Notes under the pieces: model-generated
Told to the model about the DNA's origin: nothing
What the model saw: the letters and a program-made list of their open reading frames with translations, nothing else
Databases searched by the model: none
Shown here: positions 54,297 to 62,040 of the stretch, piece after piece
Layout: every line of letters starts with the position of its first letter
Position numbering within the stretch: position 1 is the stretch's first letter
Made by a program: the position numbers and the translations under genes
Assembly (NCBI GenBank): GCA_963730535.1
Contig: CAVSRU010000014.1
Location: 124,001 to 188,000 of the forward strand
Origin: DASSUW01 sp963730535
GTDB taxonomy: Bacteria; Actinomycetota; Thermoleophilia; Solirubrobacterales; Solirubrobacteraceae
Length of the DNA: 64,000 nt
Direction: 5' to 3'

Positions 54297-54890
54297 GTGT
54301 CGAACGTCATAGACAGACCCCTCCGCGCCGATGCGAGGCGCAATCGGGAGCGCGTCTTGACCGCCGCCCGCGCCGTGTTCGCCGAGCAGGGTCGCGACGC
54401 GCAGATGGACGACGTCGCGCGCCGCGCCGACGTCGGCGTGGGCACCGTCTACCGCCACTTCCCGACCAAGGACGCGCTGCTGAACGCGCTCAGCGACGAG
54501 CTGTTCGCGGTCGTGGCCGCGCACGTCCGGACGCTGATGGACGCCGAGGACGCGTGGGAGGCGTTCCTCGCCGCGATGTGGTTCGGCGGCGAGAAGACCG
54601 CCGGCGACCGCGCGTTCACCGAGATCATGGCCGCGTCCAGCGACCTCCCGCCCCGCACCTGCCCCGGTAAGGAGGACCTCATCGTCACGACCGGGGAGCT
54701 GATGGCGCGAGCCAAGGCCCAAGGCCGGATGCGGCCCGACGTGGTGATCGACGACATCCCGCTGGTCATGTGCGGCGTGGGCAGTGCGAGCGGCATGCCA
54801 CACCGGGCGCCCGACGCCTGGCGCCGCCATCTCGCGATCGTCCTCGACGGGATGCGCGCCGAGGCCGCCAGCGGCCCGCTCCCTGGCTAG
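54297..54890 (+). CDS. TetR family transcriptional regulator
   Basis: Repressor of 197 residues, probably of the divergent MFS gene. DNA-binding part: RRNRERVLTAARAVFAEQGR then MDDVARRADVGVGTVYRHFP TKDALL near 30-60, a standard TetR helix-turn-helix. The C-terminal ligand domain has MWFGGEKTAGDRAFTEIMAA and VIDDIPLVMCGVGSA. GTG 54297 follows the promoter; the longer frame from 54216 would add 27 residues that lie on top of the operators and is rejected. Confidence 0.93.
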   Translation: MSNVIDRPLRADARRNRERVLTAARAVFAEQGRDAQMDDVARRADVGVGTVYRHFPTKDALLNALSDELFAVVAAHVRTLMDAEDAWEAFLAAMWFGGEKTAGDRAFTEIMAASSDLPPRTCPGKEDLIVTTGELMARAKAQGRMRPDVVIDDIPLVMCGVGSASGMPHRAPDAWRRHLAIVLDGMRAEAASGPLPG

Positions 54891-54898
54891 ACGCGCCC

Positions 54899-54904
54899 TA
54901 TCGT
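54899..54904 (+). promoter_or_regulatory. -10 element TATCGT, leaderless start of the M3 peptidase
   Basis: TATCGT is followed by 7 nt and ATG 54912. The overlapping GTG at 54903 lies inside the -10 and is therefore not the start. Confidence 0.5.
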
Positions 54905-54911
54905 GTCGGGC

Positions 54912-56732
54912 ATGACCGCGCCCGACGTGACCGACCCCGACCTGCAGGCCGTGGCCTGGGACCTCTCCCCGCTGCTCGACGGGGCGGATGACCCCGGCGC
55001 CGCCGTCACGCAGATGCTGGCCGAGGCGCAGCAGCGCGCCGACGCCTTCGCCGAGGCGCATGCGGGCAAGGTCGCCGAGCTCGACGGGCCCGGCCTCGTC
55101 GCCGCGATGCATGAGCTCGAGGCGCTGCAGGAGCAGCTGGGCCGAGCCGGCTCCTACGCGATGCTGAACTTCTCCGGCAACACGGCCGACCCGGCGCGTG
55201 GCGCCCTGCTCCAGAAGCTCCAGGAGGGCGCGACCGGGATCGAGACGACGCTGCTCTTCTTCGAGCTCGAGTGGGCGGCGCTCGACGACGACCGCGCCGA
55301 CGAGCTGCTGGCCGCCGACGGGCTCGACTTCGTGCGCCATCACCTGCGCACCGCCCGCCGCTACCGGCCCCACCTGCTCTCCGAGCCCGAAGAGAAGGTG
55401 ATGGCCGAGAAGAACCTGACGGGGCGCACGGCGTGGAGCCGGCTGTTCGACGAGCAGGCGTCGGCGATCACGGTCGCCCTCGACGAGGGTGCTGAGCCCG
55501 TCTCCCTCGAGGTCGCGCTGTCGCGGCTGTTCGCGCCGGACGGCGAGGTGCGCGCCCACGCGGCCGAGCGCGTCACCGCCGCGCTCCAGCCGGGGCTGCG
55601 CACGCGCGCATACGTGCTCAACACGCTGCTCGCCGACAAGATGGTCGAGGACCGGCTGCGCGCGTATCCGCACTGGCTGTCGAGCCGCAACCTCGCCAAC
55701 GAGGCGTCCGACGAGTCCGTCCAGGCGCTGATCGACGCGGTCCGCTCCCGCTACGAGCTGGCGCGCCGCTGGTACCGGCTCAAGGCGCAGCTGCTCGGCG
55801 TCGACCAGCTGCGGGACTACGACCGGATGGCGTCGGTGACCGCCGAGGACGAGCGCGTCGAGTGGCCGCGCGCGAAGTCGATGGTCCTCGAGTCCTACGG
55901 CGCCTTCTCCGACGAGCTCGGCGACCTCGCGCGGCGCTTCTTCGACGAGTCGTGGATCGACGCCCCGGTGCGCCCGAACAAGCGCGGCGGCGCGTTCTGC
56001 GCCTACACCGTCCCGTCGGCCCACCCGTACGTGATGCTCAACTACACGTACAAGCGCCGCGACGTGCTCACGCTCGCGCACGAGCTCGGGCACGGCGTCC
56101 ACGCGGCGCTCGGCGGGCGCCAGGGCATCTTCCACATGGCCACGCCGCTGACGATGGCCGAGACCGCCAGCGTGTTCGGCGAGACGCTGGTCTTCGGGCG
56201 GCTGCTCGAGCAGGCCTCCACGCCGGAGTCGCGGCTGGCGCTGCTCGCCGAGAGCATCGAGGGCTCGATCGCCACGGTCTTCCGGCAGGTGGCGATGAAC
56301 CGCTTCGAGCACCTCATCCACACCGAGCGGCGCGAGGCCGGCGAGCTGGCCGTCGAGCGGATCGGCGAGCTGTGGGCGGAGTCGCAGAGCGAGCTGCTGG
56401 GGGACGCCGTGGAGGTCACCGAGGGCTACCGCGCCTGGTGGTCCTACGTGCCCCACTTCATCGGCTCGCCCGGCTACGTGTATGCGTACGCCTACGGGCA
56501 GCTGCTCGCGCTCGCCGTCTACGCCCGCTATGAGGAGGAGGGCGAGAGCTTCGTCCCCGCCTACCTCGAGTTGCTCGAGGCGGGCGGCTCGCGGAGCCCG
56601 GAGGAGCTGGGCCGGATCGTCGGGGTCGATCTCGCCGACCCCGGGTTCTGGGACCGCGGGCTCGACATCGTGGAGCGCCAGCTCGACGACGCCGAGGCCG
56701 CCGCCCGTGAAGCCGGCCGGGTCTCGGGCTAG
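54912..56732 (+). CDS. M3 family oligoendopeptidase (PepF-like)
   Basis: Cytosolic zinc endopeptidase that degrades peptides, 606 residues. Seen: LQAVAWDLSPLLDGADDPGA at the start, HHLRTARRYRPHLLSEPEEK, NRTLADK-type segment LNTLLADKMVEDRLR, KRGGAFCAYTVPSAHPYVML, and the metal site TLAHELGHGVHAALGG near 395 (HELGH), with the third ligand in MAETASVFGETLVFGRLLEQ. The domain order and length match the PepF/M3B group. Its stop overlaps the stop of the convergent lipoprotein gene (CTAG). Confidence 0.94.
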   Translation: MTAPDVTDPDLQAVAWDLSPLLDGADDPGAAVTQMLAEAQQRADAFAEAHAGKVAELDGPGLVAAMHELEALQEQLGRAGSYAMLNFSGNTADPARGALLQKLQEGATGIETTLLFFELEWAALDDDRADELLAADGLDFVRHHLRTARRYRPHLLSEPEEKVMAEKNLTGRTAWSRLFDEQASAITVALDEGAEPVSLEVALSRLFAPDGEVRAHAAERVTAALQPGLRTRAYVLNTLLADKMVEDRLRAYPHWLSSRNLANEASDESVQALIDAVRSRYELARRWYRLKAQLLGVDQLRDYDRMASVTAEDERVEWPRAKSMVLESYGAFSDELGDLARRFFDESWIDAPVRPNKRGGAFCAYTVPSAHPYVMLNYTYKRRDVLTLAHELGHGVHAALGGRQGIFHMATPLTMAETASVFGETLVFGRLLEQASTPESRLALLAESIEGSIATVFRQVAMNRFEHLIHTERREAGELAVERIGELWAESQSELLGDAVEVTEGYRAWWSYVPHFIGSPGYVYAYAYGQLLALAVYARYEEEGESFVPAYLELLEAGGSRSPEELGRIVGVDLADPGFWDRGLDIVERQLDDAEAAAREAGRVSG

Positions 56733-57643
56733 CCGCCCTTGACCAGGTCCGTGAAGCTCTGCCCGCCGTCGGTGGACCGCTTGACGGTACCGTCGATCAG
56801 CGCCACGTAGAGCGTCTCGCCGTCGACCGTCATCGCCTGCGGCTCGCCGCCGGTGGTGCCGCGGTCCTCCCAGGTCTCGCCGCCGTCGGTCGAGACCTTG
56901 ACGGGCCCGCCGGGGTCGATCCGGTAGAGGTCGCTGCCCTCCGCCCACGCCAGGCGGACGTTGGGGATCGGGTCGTTCGGCCGCCAGCTCCCGCCCGCGT
57001 CGCGGGAGACGAAGAGGCCCCGCTCGGTGCTGCCGACCCAGCGCCGGGGGTCCGAGGGATCGACCTCGAGCGAGACGAGCGGCATCGGCGCCGCCCGCGT
57101 CTCCCACTTGCGGCCTTCGTCCTCGCTCACCAGCACCTGCGCCTGCTGGAAGAGCGCCGCCACCAGCGTGTCGCCGGAGGGCTCGATCGCATGGAAGTCG
57201 GCCGTGCCGAGCTCGGACACCGGCGACCACGTCTTGCCGGCGTCCTCCGAGGCGATGAGCCCAAGCTGCGGCGGGAGCGACTCGCCGGAGGCCGGATGGC
57301 CTGAGGCGTATGCCTCATCCGGGCCCGTGAAGCGCACGACGAGCGACTCCGAGACCTTGCCGGTGCCGTCCGGCGTGCGGAGCTCCCCGGTGACGCGCTC
57401 CGGCTTGCTCGCGCCCTCGGGAATGCGGAAGAGGCCGGTGTTCGTGCCCATGAAGAGCGACGAGTCGGCGGGGTTGACACTCAGCGAGCCGACGATCGGC
57501 GGATCGCCGTCGGGGTCGACCCATGGCACCGCCAGCTCGCCCGTCGCGGCCGTCGACGTGCCGTTCTCCTCCCCGCCGCCGCATCCGACCGCCACGGCGG
57601 CCACGAACGCGACCAGCATCACTCCCAGCCTCCGCATCGCCAT
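56729..57643 (-). CDS. Lipoprotein with BNR/sialidase-like beta-propeller repeats
   Basis: Exported lipoprotein of 304 residues: signal and lipobox RLGVMLVAFVAAVAVGCGGG, a short Thr/Glu spacer, then about five propeller blades with Asp-box-like motifs (SEDAGKTWSPVSEL, SEDEGRKWETRAAP, SRDAGGSWRPNDPI, STDGGETWEDRGTT, STDGGQSFTDLVKG). It resembles the F510_1955-type glycosylhydrolase-like proteins. No sialidase Arg triad is evident, so binding rather than catalysis is likely. ATG 57643 overlaps the M20 gene's stop (TGATG), making a two-gene operon. Confidence 0.85.
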   Translation of the reverse strand: MAMRRLGVMLVAFVAAVAVGCGGGEENGTSTAATGELAVPWVDPDGDPPIVGSLSVNPADSSLFMGTNTGLFRIPEGASKPERVTGELRTPDGTGKVSESLVVRFTGPDEAYASGHPASGESLPPQLGLIASEDAGKTWSPVSELGTADFHAIEPSGDTLVAALFQQAQVLVSEDEGRKWETRAAPMPLVSLEVDPSDPRRWVGSTERGLFVSRDAGGSWRPNDPIPNVRLAWAEGSDLYRIDPGGPVKVSTDGGETWEDRGTTGGEPQAMTVDGETLYVALIDGTVKRSTDGGQSFTDLVKGG

Positions 57644-58878
57644 CAGGGTAGGAAGCCGGCGCGCACCACCAGCCGCACGATCGTGCGCGCGACGGCCACG
57701 AGATCGTCGACGGCGACCCATTCGTCGACCGCGTGCGCGCGCTCGAGGCCGCCCGGGCCGGCCATCACGCACGGGATGCCGCGAGCCGTGAACAGGCGCA
57801 TGTCGGCGCCGTAGGGGGAGCCGACGAGCGCAGGCGGGCGGCCCCGCTCGTCGGTGATCGCCCTCGCCACCGCGCCGACCCAGGGATGGTCGAGCGCCGT
57901 CTCGCCGGGGAGGAACGCGCCGCCCGTCCAGTGGACCTCGGCGGGCGCCTCGCCGTCGTCGAGGGCGTCGCGGACGGCGCCCTCCAGCGCGCTGCGCACT
58001 GCGGCGGCGTCCGCCCCGACCGGCACCCCGACGCGGCCCTCGAGCTCCACGCGGTCGGGCACCTGGCTCGACCACGTGCCGCCGTCGACACGGCCGACGA
58101 GCAGCGGATAGGGCAGCGCCAGCTTCGCCATCAGCGGATGCTCGACGCCGGCGTTCAGCCGCTCCTCCAGCTCGGCAAGCGCGCGATGCACGCGCACGAA
58201 GCGGTCGATCGCCGAGCAGCCCTCGCGCCGGACCGCCGCGTGGGCGGAGCGCCCCGGTATCACGCACCGGAAGGTGAGTGCTCCGGCCTGGGCGCAGACG
58301 ACGTCGAAGTCCGTCGGCTCGGGGATCAGCGCGGCGTCGAACGAGGCGTCGCGCTCGAGCGCGGCGAAGGTACCCAGGCCGCCGTCCTCCTCGGAGGCCA
58401 CGCACTGGAGCACGACGGTCGGCGCCACGGGCCCAGCGGCGGCGCGGACGGCGCCGAGCGCGTGCACCGCGGCGACGACCGCGCCCTTCATGTCCGCGGC
58501 GCCGCGGCCGTACAGGCGGCCGTCCTCCCGCGCGCCGGCCCACGGGTCGTGGCGCCAGGGCGCCGTGCCGGGGCCGACGACGTCCACGTGCCCGTTCACG
58601 CACAGGCGCGCCGGTGCCCCGCCGGCCACCGTCGCGGTCAGGCCCCAGAGCTCCTCACGCGGCGCCTCCTCGCCCGGGTGATCGGGATGGGCGCGCAGCG
58701 CGGCCAGGTCGTGGCGGTGCAGATTCGGCTCCAGGCCGTGGGATGCGGCCATCGTGGCCAGCGCCTCGAGCGCCAGCCGCTCATCGCCCGTCACGCTGGG
58801 GATCCGCACGAGGGCGGCCGCGTCCCGGGCCAGCGCGTCGGGGTCGAGCGCCGCGAGCGCTGCCGCTTCGGGGTCCAT
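57643..58878 (-). CDS. M20 peptidase, ArgE/DapE family
   Basis: Zinc aminoacylase or peptidase of 411 residues. Seen: ALVRIPSVTGDERLALEALA near 26, RLCVNGHVDVVGPGTAPWRH (metal His and Asp) near 95, RLYGRGAADMKGAVVAAVHA, LQCVASEEDGGLGTFAALER (Glu pair) near 155, PGRSAHAAVRREGCSAIDRF (dimerisation domain), and RIPCVMAGPGGLERAHAVDE near 380. The match to ArgE/DapE is generic, so the exact amide is not known. ATG 58878 opens the first helix. Confidence 0.9.
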   Translation of the reverse strand: MDPEAAALAALDPDALARDAAALVRIPSVTGDERLALEALATMAASHGLEPNLHRHDLAALRAHPDHPGEEAPREELWGLTATVAGGAPARLCVNGHVDVVGPGTAPWRHDPWAGAREDGRLYGRGAADMKGAVVAAVHALGAVRAAAGPVAPTVVLQCVASEEDGGLGTFAALERDASFDAALIPEPTDFDVVCAQAGALTFRCVIPGRSAHAAVRREGCSAIDRFVRVHRALAELEERLNAGVEHPLMAKLALPYPLLVGRVDGGTWSSQVPDRVELEGRVGVPVGADAAAVRSALEGAVRDALDDGEAPAEVHWTGGAFLPGETALDHPWVGAVARAITDERGRPPALVGSPYGADMRLFTARGIPCVMAGPGGLERAHAVDEWVAVDDLVAVARTIVRLVVRAGFLP

Positions 58879-58982
58879 GGAGCGGGCGAGAGTACACCTG
58901 AACCATCGGGGAGTGGTCGTCGCTCCGGGCGCCCCGTACAGTCGTTGTCGCGACAAGGGTTCTCTCCCTGATCGCGGGTCGA

Positions 58983-59022
58983 GGTTGGGACCCGCCCCGC
59001 CCGCCAGGGGCGGGTCCCAACC
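58983..59022. other. Perfect 16-bp stem hairpin in a 354-bp divergent gap
   Basis: GGTTGGGACCCGCCCC (58983-58998) and GGGGCGGGTCCCAACC (59007-59022) pair perfectly around an 8-nt loop. The gap 58879-59232 separates divergent genes, where no terminator is expected. The rest of the gap shows no ORF, no tRNA and no clear member of the repeat family. A small RNA, an attenuator or a terminator of an unseen transcript are possible. Confidence 0.5.
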
Positions 59023-59256
59023 TGGACCCGTGCCGGAAGCACGGACTCCAGACAAAGACGACCGGCAACCCCGGCGCACGACGCGCCGGCGGCCGGCCCG
59101 ATCATCACGTCAGAGCAGGACGCTCCGACGATCGGCGCCCGACTGGTTCCGGCCGACCTGCTCACCGGTTGACGGATTGAGTGTGGTGGCCCCACCGACG
59201 GACGCGGAGCCCCCCGTTACTCTGGAATCCCGGTGTTACGAGACAGTGAGCAGGGC

Positions 59257-59812
59257 ATGAGCAAGAACGACACGGCCGTCGACCTCGGGGCACGGGTTCG
59301 GCAGCTGCGGCGGGAGCGTGGGCTCACCCTCAAGGCGCTGGGGGGTGAGGCCGGCCTCTCGCATCCGTTCCTGAGCCAGCTCGAGCGCGGGCTCGCGCGG
59401 CCGAGCGTGGGGTCGGTGGAGCGGATCGCGCACGCCCTGGGCGTCCCGGTGACGGCGCTGTGGGCACGGCGTTGCAGGGCTCCGGCGCGGATCACCCGCG
59501 CGGGTGAGGGGTCGCTCACGCCGCATCCGGAGCGCGGCGTGCCGGGGGGCGTCCGGGTGCTGCCCGGCGACGACTCCGCGCTCCACGTGTGCGAATGGTC
59601 GGGCGGCAGCCGCTCGTGGCCGGCGGGCATGGAGACCGTGGCCGGGGAGCTGCTGGTCTACGTCGCCCGCGGATCCGGTCGAGGTCGACCTCGACGGCAC
59701 CGTGCACGCGCTCGACGAGGGCGACGCGCTGCGCTTCGACGGCAGCGTGCCGCACCGCATCCGCCGCCGCGGCGGCGTGGCCACGCGCGCACTCATCGTG
59801 TCGCAGACCTGA
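59257..59812 (+). pseudogene. XRE-family regulator with cupin domain, broken by a +1 frameshift
   Basis: Helix-turn-helix plus cupin regulator (about 185 residues after repair). The first frame has DLGARVRQLRRERGLTLKAL, GGEAGLSHPFLSQLERGLAR (XRE HTH) and VAGELLVYVARGS. The second continues VEVDLDGTVHALDEGDALRF, DGSVPHRIRRRGGVATRALI to 59812, the cupin second half. The span is 3n+1; an extra G near 59678 (TCC-G-GTC) explains it. ATG 59257 or GTG 59233 may be the start; TACTCT at 59218-59223 is the likely -10. It converges on the methyltransferase gene with a 20-bp overlap. Confidence 0.82.
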
Positions 59813-60404
59813 GCCGGTGGATCGCGCCGCCGGGGAGGTGGGGCGAGCTCGAAGACTCGATCCGCCAGTCGGCTCGGGCGGCGTCGAGGAACGGAGCGGC
59901 CGGCTTGCGGCCAGGGTCGGCGAGCCACACGTCCGTGGTCAGGCGCGGGAGCAGGTCCAAGAGCGCGTCGCCGTTGCGCGGCTCATAGAGGACGTCCGAG
60001 GCGAGGACGAGATCCCACGGCGCGCGCTCGAGCAGCGGCGCCGGCTCCGTCCACGAGCACACGAGCGTCTCGAGGCTCGCGCCGTTGCGCTCGGCGTTGG
60101 TGCGGGTCAGCTCCACGGCTTCGGGCGACCAGTCGGTGGCCAGCACGCGGCCGCCGGCCAGCGCGGCCGCGATGCTCGGCAGCCCGAGCCCGCAGCCCAG
60201 CTCCAGCGTGCGCGCGCCGCGCAGCGCGCGGCCGGAGATCGCAGCGGCCAGCGCCCGCGCGCTGGGCCACAGCTCGGCCCAGTACGGCAGGAACTCCTCG
60301 TGCTCGAACGCCTCCTCGTCGAGCAGCGACTCGGCGTCGCGCGGCCGCAGCACCCGCAGGTCGCGGCCGTGTAGCGGGACCACCTCCTCGACGAGATCGT
60401 GCAT
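59793..60404 (-). CDS. Class I SAM-dependent methyltransferase (METTL/NNMT-like)
   Basis: Protein of 203 residues resembling the lysine methyltransferase-like group (Methyltransf_16): LPYWAELWPSARALAAAISG near 38, RTLELGCGLGLPSIAAALAG near 63 (SAM motif), VLATDWSPEAVELTRTNAER and WDLVLASDVLYEPRNGDALL near 125 (D-V-L-Y post-motif). Target may be a protein or small molecule. ATG 60404 is chosen because minus-strand TACAAC lies 7 nt upstream; the frame can extend 13 codons further into the lacI gene, which is rejected. Confidence 0.87.
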   Translation of the reverse strand: MHDLVEEVVPLHGRDLRVLRPRDAESLLDEEAFEHEEFLPYWAELWPSARALAAAISGRALRGARTLELGCGLGLPSIAAALAGGRVLATDWSPEAVELTRTNAERNGASLETLVCSWTEPAPLLERAPWDLVLASDVLYEPRNGDALLDLLPRLTTDVWLADPGRKPAAPFLDAARADWRIESSSSPHLPGGAIHRLRSATR

Positions 60405-60411
60405 CGACGTG

Positions 60412-60417
60412 GTTGTA
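60412..60417 (-). promoter_or_regulatory. -10-like TACAAC, leaderless start of the methyltransferase
   Basis: Minus-strand TACAAC is 7 nt before ATG 60404. Plus-strand TATCCG (60416-60421) shares its TA and may serve the divergent lacI-type gene. Confidence 0.35.
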
Positions 60418-61417
60418 TCCGTCCATCGCGCGAGGGGATTCACGAGTCACGTCCGTCGACGTCGCTCGGCACGCGGGAGTGTCGCAGTCGACCGTCTCGC
60501 TCGTCCTGTCCGGCAAGTCGGCAGGACGGATCTCGGCGCGCACGGAGGCCGCCGTGCGGCAGGCGGCCGAGGAGCTGGGCTACCGCCCGAACGTCGCCGC
60601 CCGCGCGCTGCGGACGGGCACGGCGCGCACCGTCGGCCTCGTGGTCACCGACGTCACGCACCCGTTCTTCGGGCCGGTCCTGCGCGGCGCCCAGGTGGCG
60701 GCCTGGCGGGCCGGCTACGCCGTCGCCCTCGTCGACGTGGCGAACGACCCGGACCGGGAGCGCGACTCGTTCGAGGCGCTGCGGGCGGGACCGGTGGACG
60801 GGTTCCTGTTCTTCACCGTCGAGCCTCCGGCCGGGACCGGCGAGCACGTGGTCGCGATCGAGGTCTCGCCGCCCGGGATGCGGTCCGTGCGGTTCGACAC
60901 CGAGCGCGGCACCGAGCTGGCGATGGAGCACCTGCTCTCGCTCGGGCACAAGCGGTTCGGCCACCTGTCCTCGGCGCTCGAGGCCGAGACGTTCCAGCTG
61001 CGGCGGGACACGGTCGCCGCGATCCTGGAGCGGGAGGGACTGCCGCCGGCGCTGGAGACGCGCGCGCCGTTCACGTTCGACGCCGCCGCCGTGGCCGCCC
61101 GCGAGCTGCTGACGGCGGACGAGCGGCCGACGGCGATCTACGCCGACGACGACCTGCTCGCCGGCGGGGTGTACCTGGCCGCGCGCGAGCTCGGGCTGCG
61201 GATCCCCGGTGACGTGTCGGTCGTCGGGTTCGACGACCTTCCCTTCGCGAAGGTCTTCGAGCCGCCGCTGACCACGATCAGCATCGACCCCGAGACGCTC
61301 GGCTCGACGGCGTTCGAGGCGCTCGAGGCGGTGATGACGGGCGACGCCTCCGAGCCCGAGGCTCGGATCCTGCCGGTCGAGCTCGTCGTCCGCGGGTCGA
61401 CCGGCCCGCCGCCGTAG
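60413..61417 (+). CDS. LacI family transcriptional regulator
   Basis: Sugar-responsive repressor of 334 residues in the frame. DNA-binding part: RVTSVDVARHAGVSQSTVSL VLSGKS near 11-36. The periplasmic-binding-protein-like core has RTVGLVVTDVTHPFFGPVLR, GFLFFTVEPPAGTGEHVVAI, LSLGHKRFGHLSSALEAETF, YADDDLLAGGVYLAARELGL and VVGFDDLPFAKVFEPPLTTI. The true start is unclear: only TTG 60413 or rare codons precede the HTH. Targets may include a sugar locus; one LacI-type palindrome lies at 8055. Confidence 0.9.
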   Translation: MYPSIARGDSRVTSVDVARHAGVSQSTVSLVLSGKSAGRISARTEAAVRQAAEELGYRPNVAARALRTGTARTVGLVVTDVTHPFFGPVLRGAQVAAWRAGYAVALVDVANDPDRERDSFEALRAGPVDGFLFFTVEPPAGTGEHVVAIEVSPPGMRSVRFDTERGTELAMEHLLSLGHKRFGHLSSALEAETFQLRRDTVAAILEREGLPPALETRAPFTFDAAAVAARELLTADERPTAIYADDDLLAGGVYLAARELGLRIPGDVSVVGFDDLPFAKVFEPPLTTISIDPETLGSTAFEALEAVMTGDASEPEARILPVELVVRGSTGPPP

Positions 61418-61425
61418 TCCGTTAG

Positions 61426-61536
61426 CGAACGTCAACGGCGGCATTGAGGGAGGGTCCGGACGCGGCGATTGATCACTTGACGGCGAATATCGCCGTCAAG
61501 TCGACACGCAGCGCTCCCGTGCACCCCTCAATGCCG
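61426..61536. repeat. Modular palindromic element, copy 6 (module P)
   Basis: Left arm CGAACGTCAACGGCGGCATT (61426-61445) then GAGGGAGGG. Module P: ACTTGACGGCGA (61475-61486) pairs with TCGCCGTCAAGT (61490-61501) around ATA, as in copy 3. CACCCCTCAATGCCG (61522-61536) is the inverse of the type II motif. The type I right end appears only after the next gene, at 61991-62017, so copies 6 and 7 may be the two ends of one 590-bp unit. Confidence 0.85.
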
Positions 61537-61564
61537 AAGTTGCCGGCATTGTGGCGCACGTCAC

Positions 61565-61592
61565 TTGACACCGATGTCATACGTATTATGCT
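61565..61592 (+). promoter_or_regulatory. Promoter TTGACA - 16 bp - TATGCT, leaderless
   Basis: TTGACA (61565-61570) and TATGCT (61587-61592) are spaced 16 bp; 7 nt later is ATG 61600. Consensus -35 and a good -10, directly beside repeat copy 6. Confidence 0.65.
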
Positions 61593-61599
61593 CATTCGT

Positions 61600-61968
61600 A
61601 TGACCCTCCCCACTTTCCTTATCGCCGGCGTGCTGGCGCTCACCGTTGTGAGCGGGCTCGCGCCAGCTCAGACCGCGCCAGACCGGCGCGTCGTCGTGGT
61701 CGTGGACGCGGCCGCGGCGCGCGATCCGGCGGCCCTCGCCGAGGCCCGCGCCGCCGTCGCGGCCGCCGGCGAGGACGCGCAGCTGCGCGTGCCGCGCACC
61801 GCGACCGAGCAGCTCTCGGTCACCCACGTCTTCGCCGCCCGCGGCTTCGGCCTCGTCGTCGGCGTCGGCCTCGACCGCCGCGTCGCCGTCGCGCCCGTCG
61901 CTGCGCACTACCCGGACACCCGGTTCGTCAGCGCCGCCCCCGGCGAGGTCGCCGCGGCGATCCAGTGA
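61600..61968 (+). CDS. Small exported protein, unknown, between repeat ends
   Basis: Protein of 122 residues. Signal peptide TLPTFLIAGVLALTVVSGLA (residues 2-21), then an Ala-rich alpha/beta domain with strands RRVVVVVDAAAA, RGFGLVVGVGLDRRVAVAPV and PDTRFVSAAPGEVAAAIQ. It resembles a substrate-binding or Bmp-like fragment (VAAHYPDTRFV) but is far shorter than any such domain. ATG 61600 is set by the promoter; ATG 61588 lies in the -10. The gene lies between a left and a right end of the repeat family and could be a carried gene. Confidence 0.6.
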   Translation: MTLPTFLIAGVLALTVVSGLAPAQTAPDRRVVVVVDAAAARDPAALAEARAAVAAAGEDAQLRVPRTATEQLSVTHVFAARGFGLVVGVGLDRRVAVAPVAAHYPDTRFVSAAPGEVAAAIQ

Positions 61969-61990
61969 AAGCACGGCGGTACGGGACCCC

Positions 61991-62017
61991 GCCTCCCTAA
62001 CCAGCCGTAGTTGACGT
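61991..62017. repeat. Modular palindromic element, copy 7 (right end only)
   Basis: GCCTCCCTAACCAGCCGTAG followed by TTGACGT matches the type I right arm with two changes. The TTGACG inside it faces the downstream endopeptidase gene and could act as a -35, although no well-spaced -10 is seen (TACCCT at 62023 is too close). Confidence 0.75.
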
Positions 62018-62040
62018 ATTCGTACCCTCAGCACCAAGCC

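Noticed and set aside
58983..59022. tRNA or riboswitch at the hairpin in the divergent gap.
   Set aside because: No cloverleaf, no T-loop sequence and no known aptamer core could be fitted.
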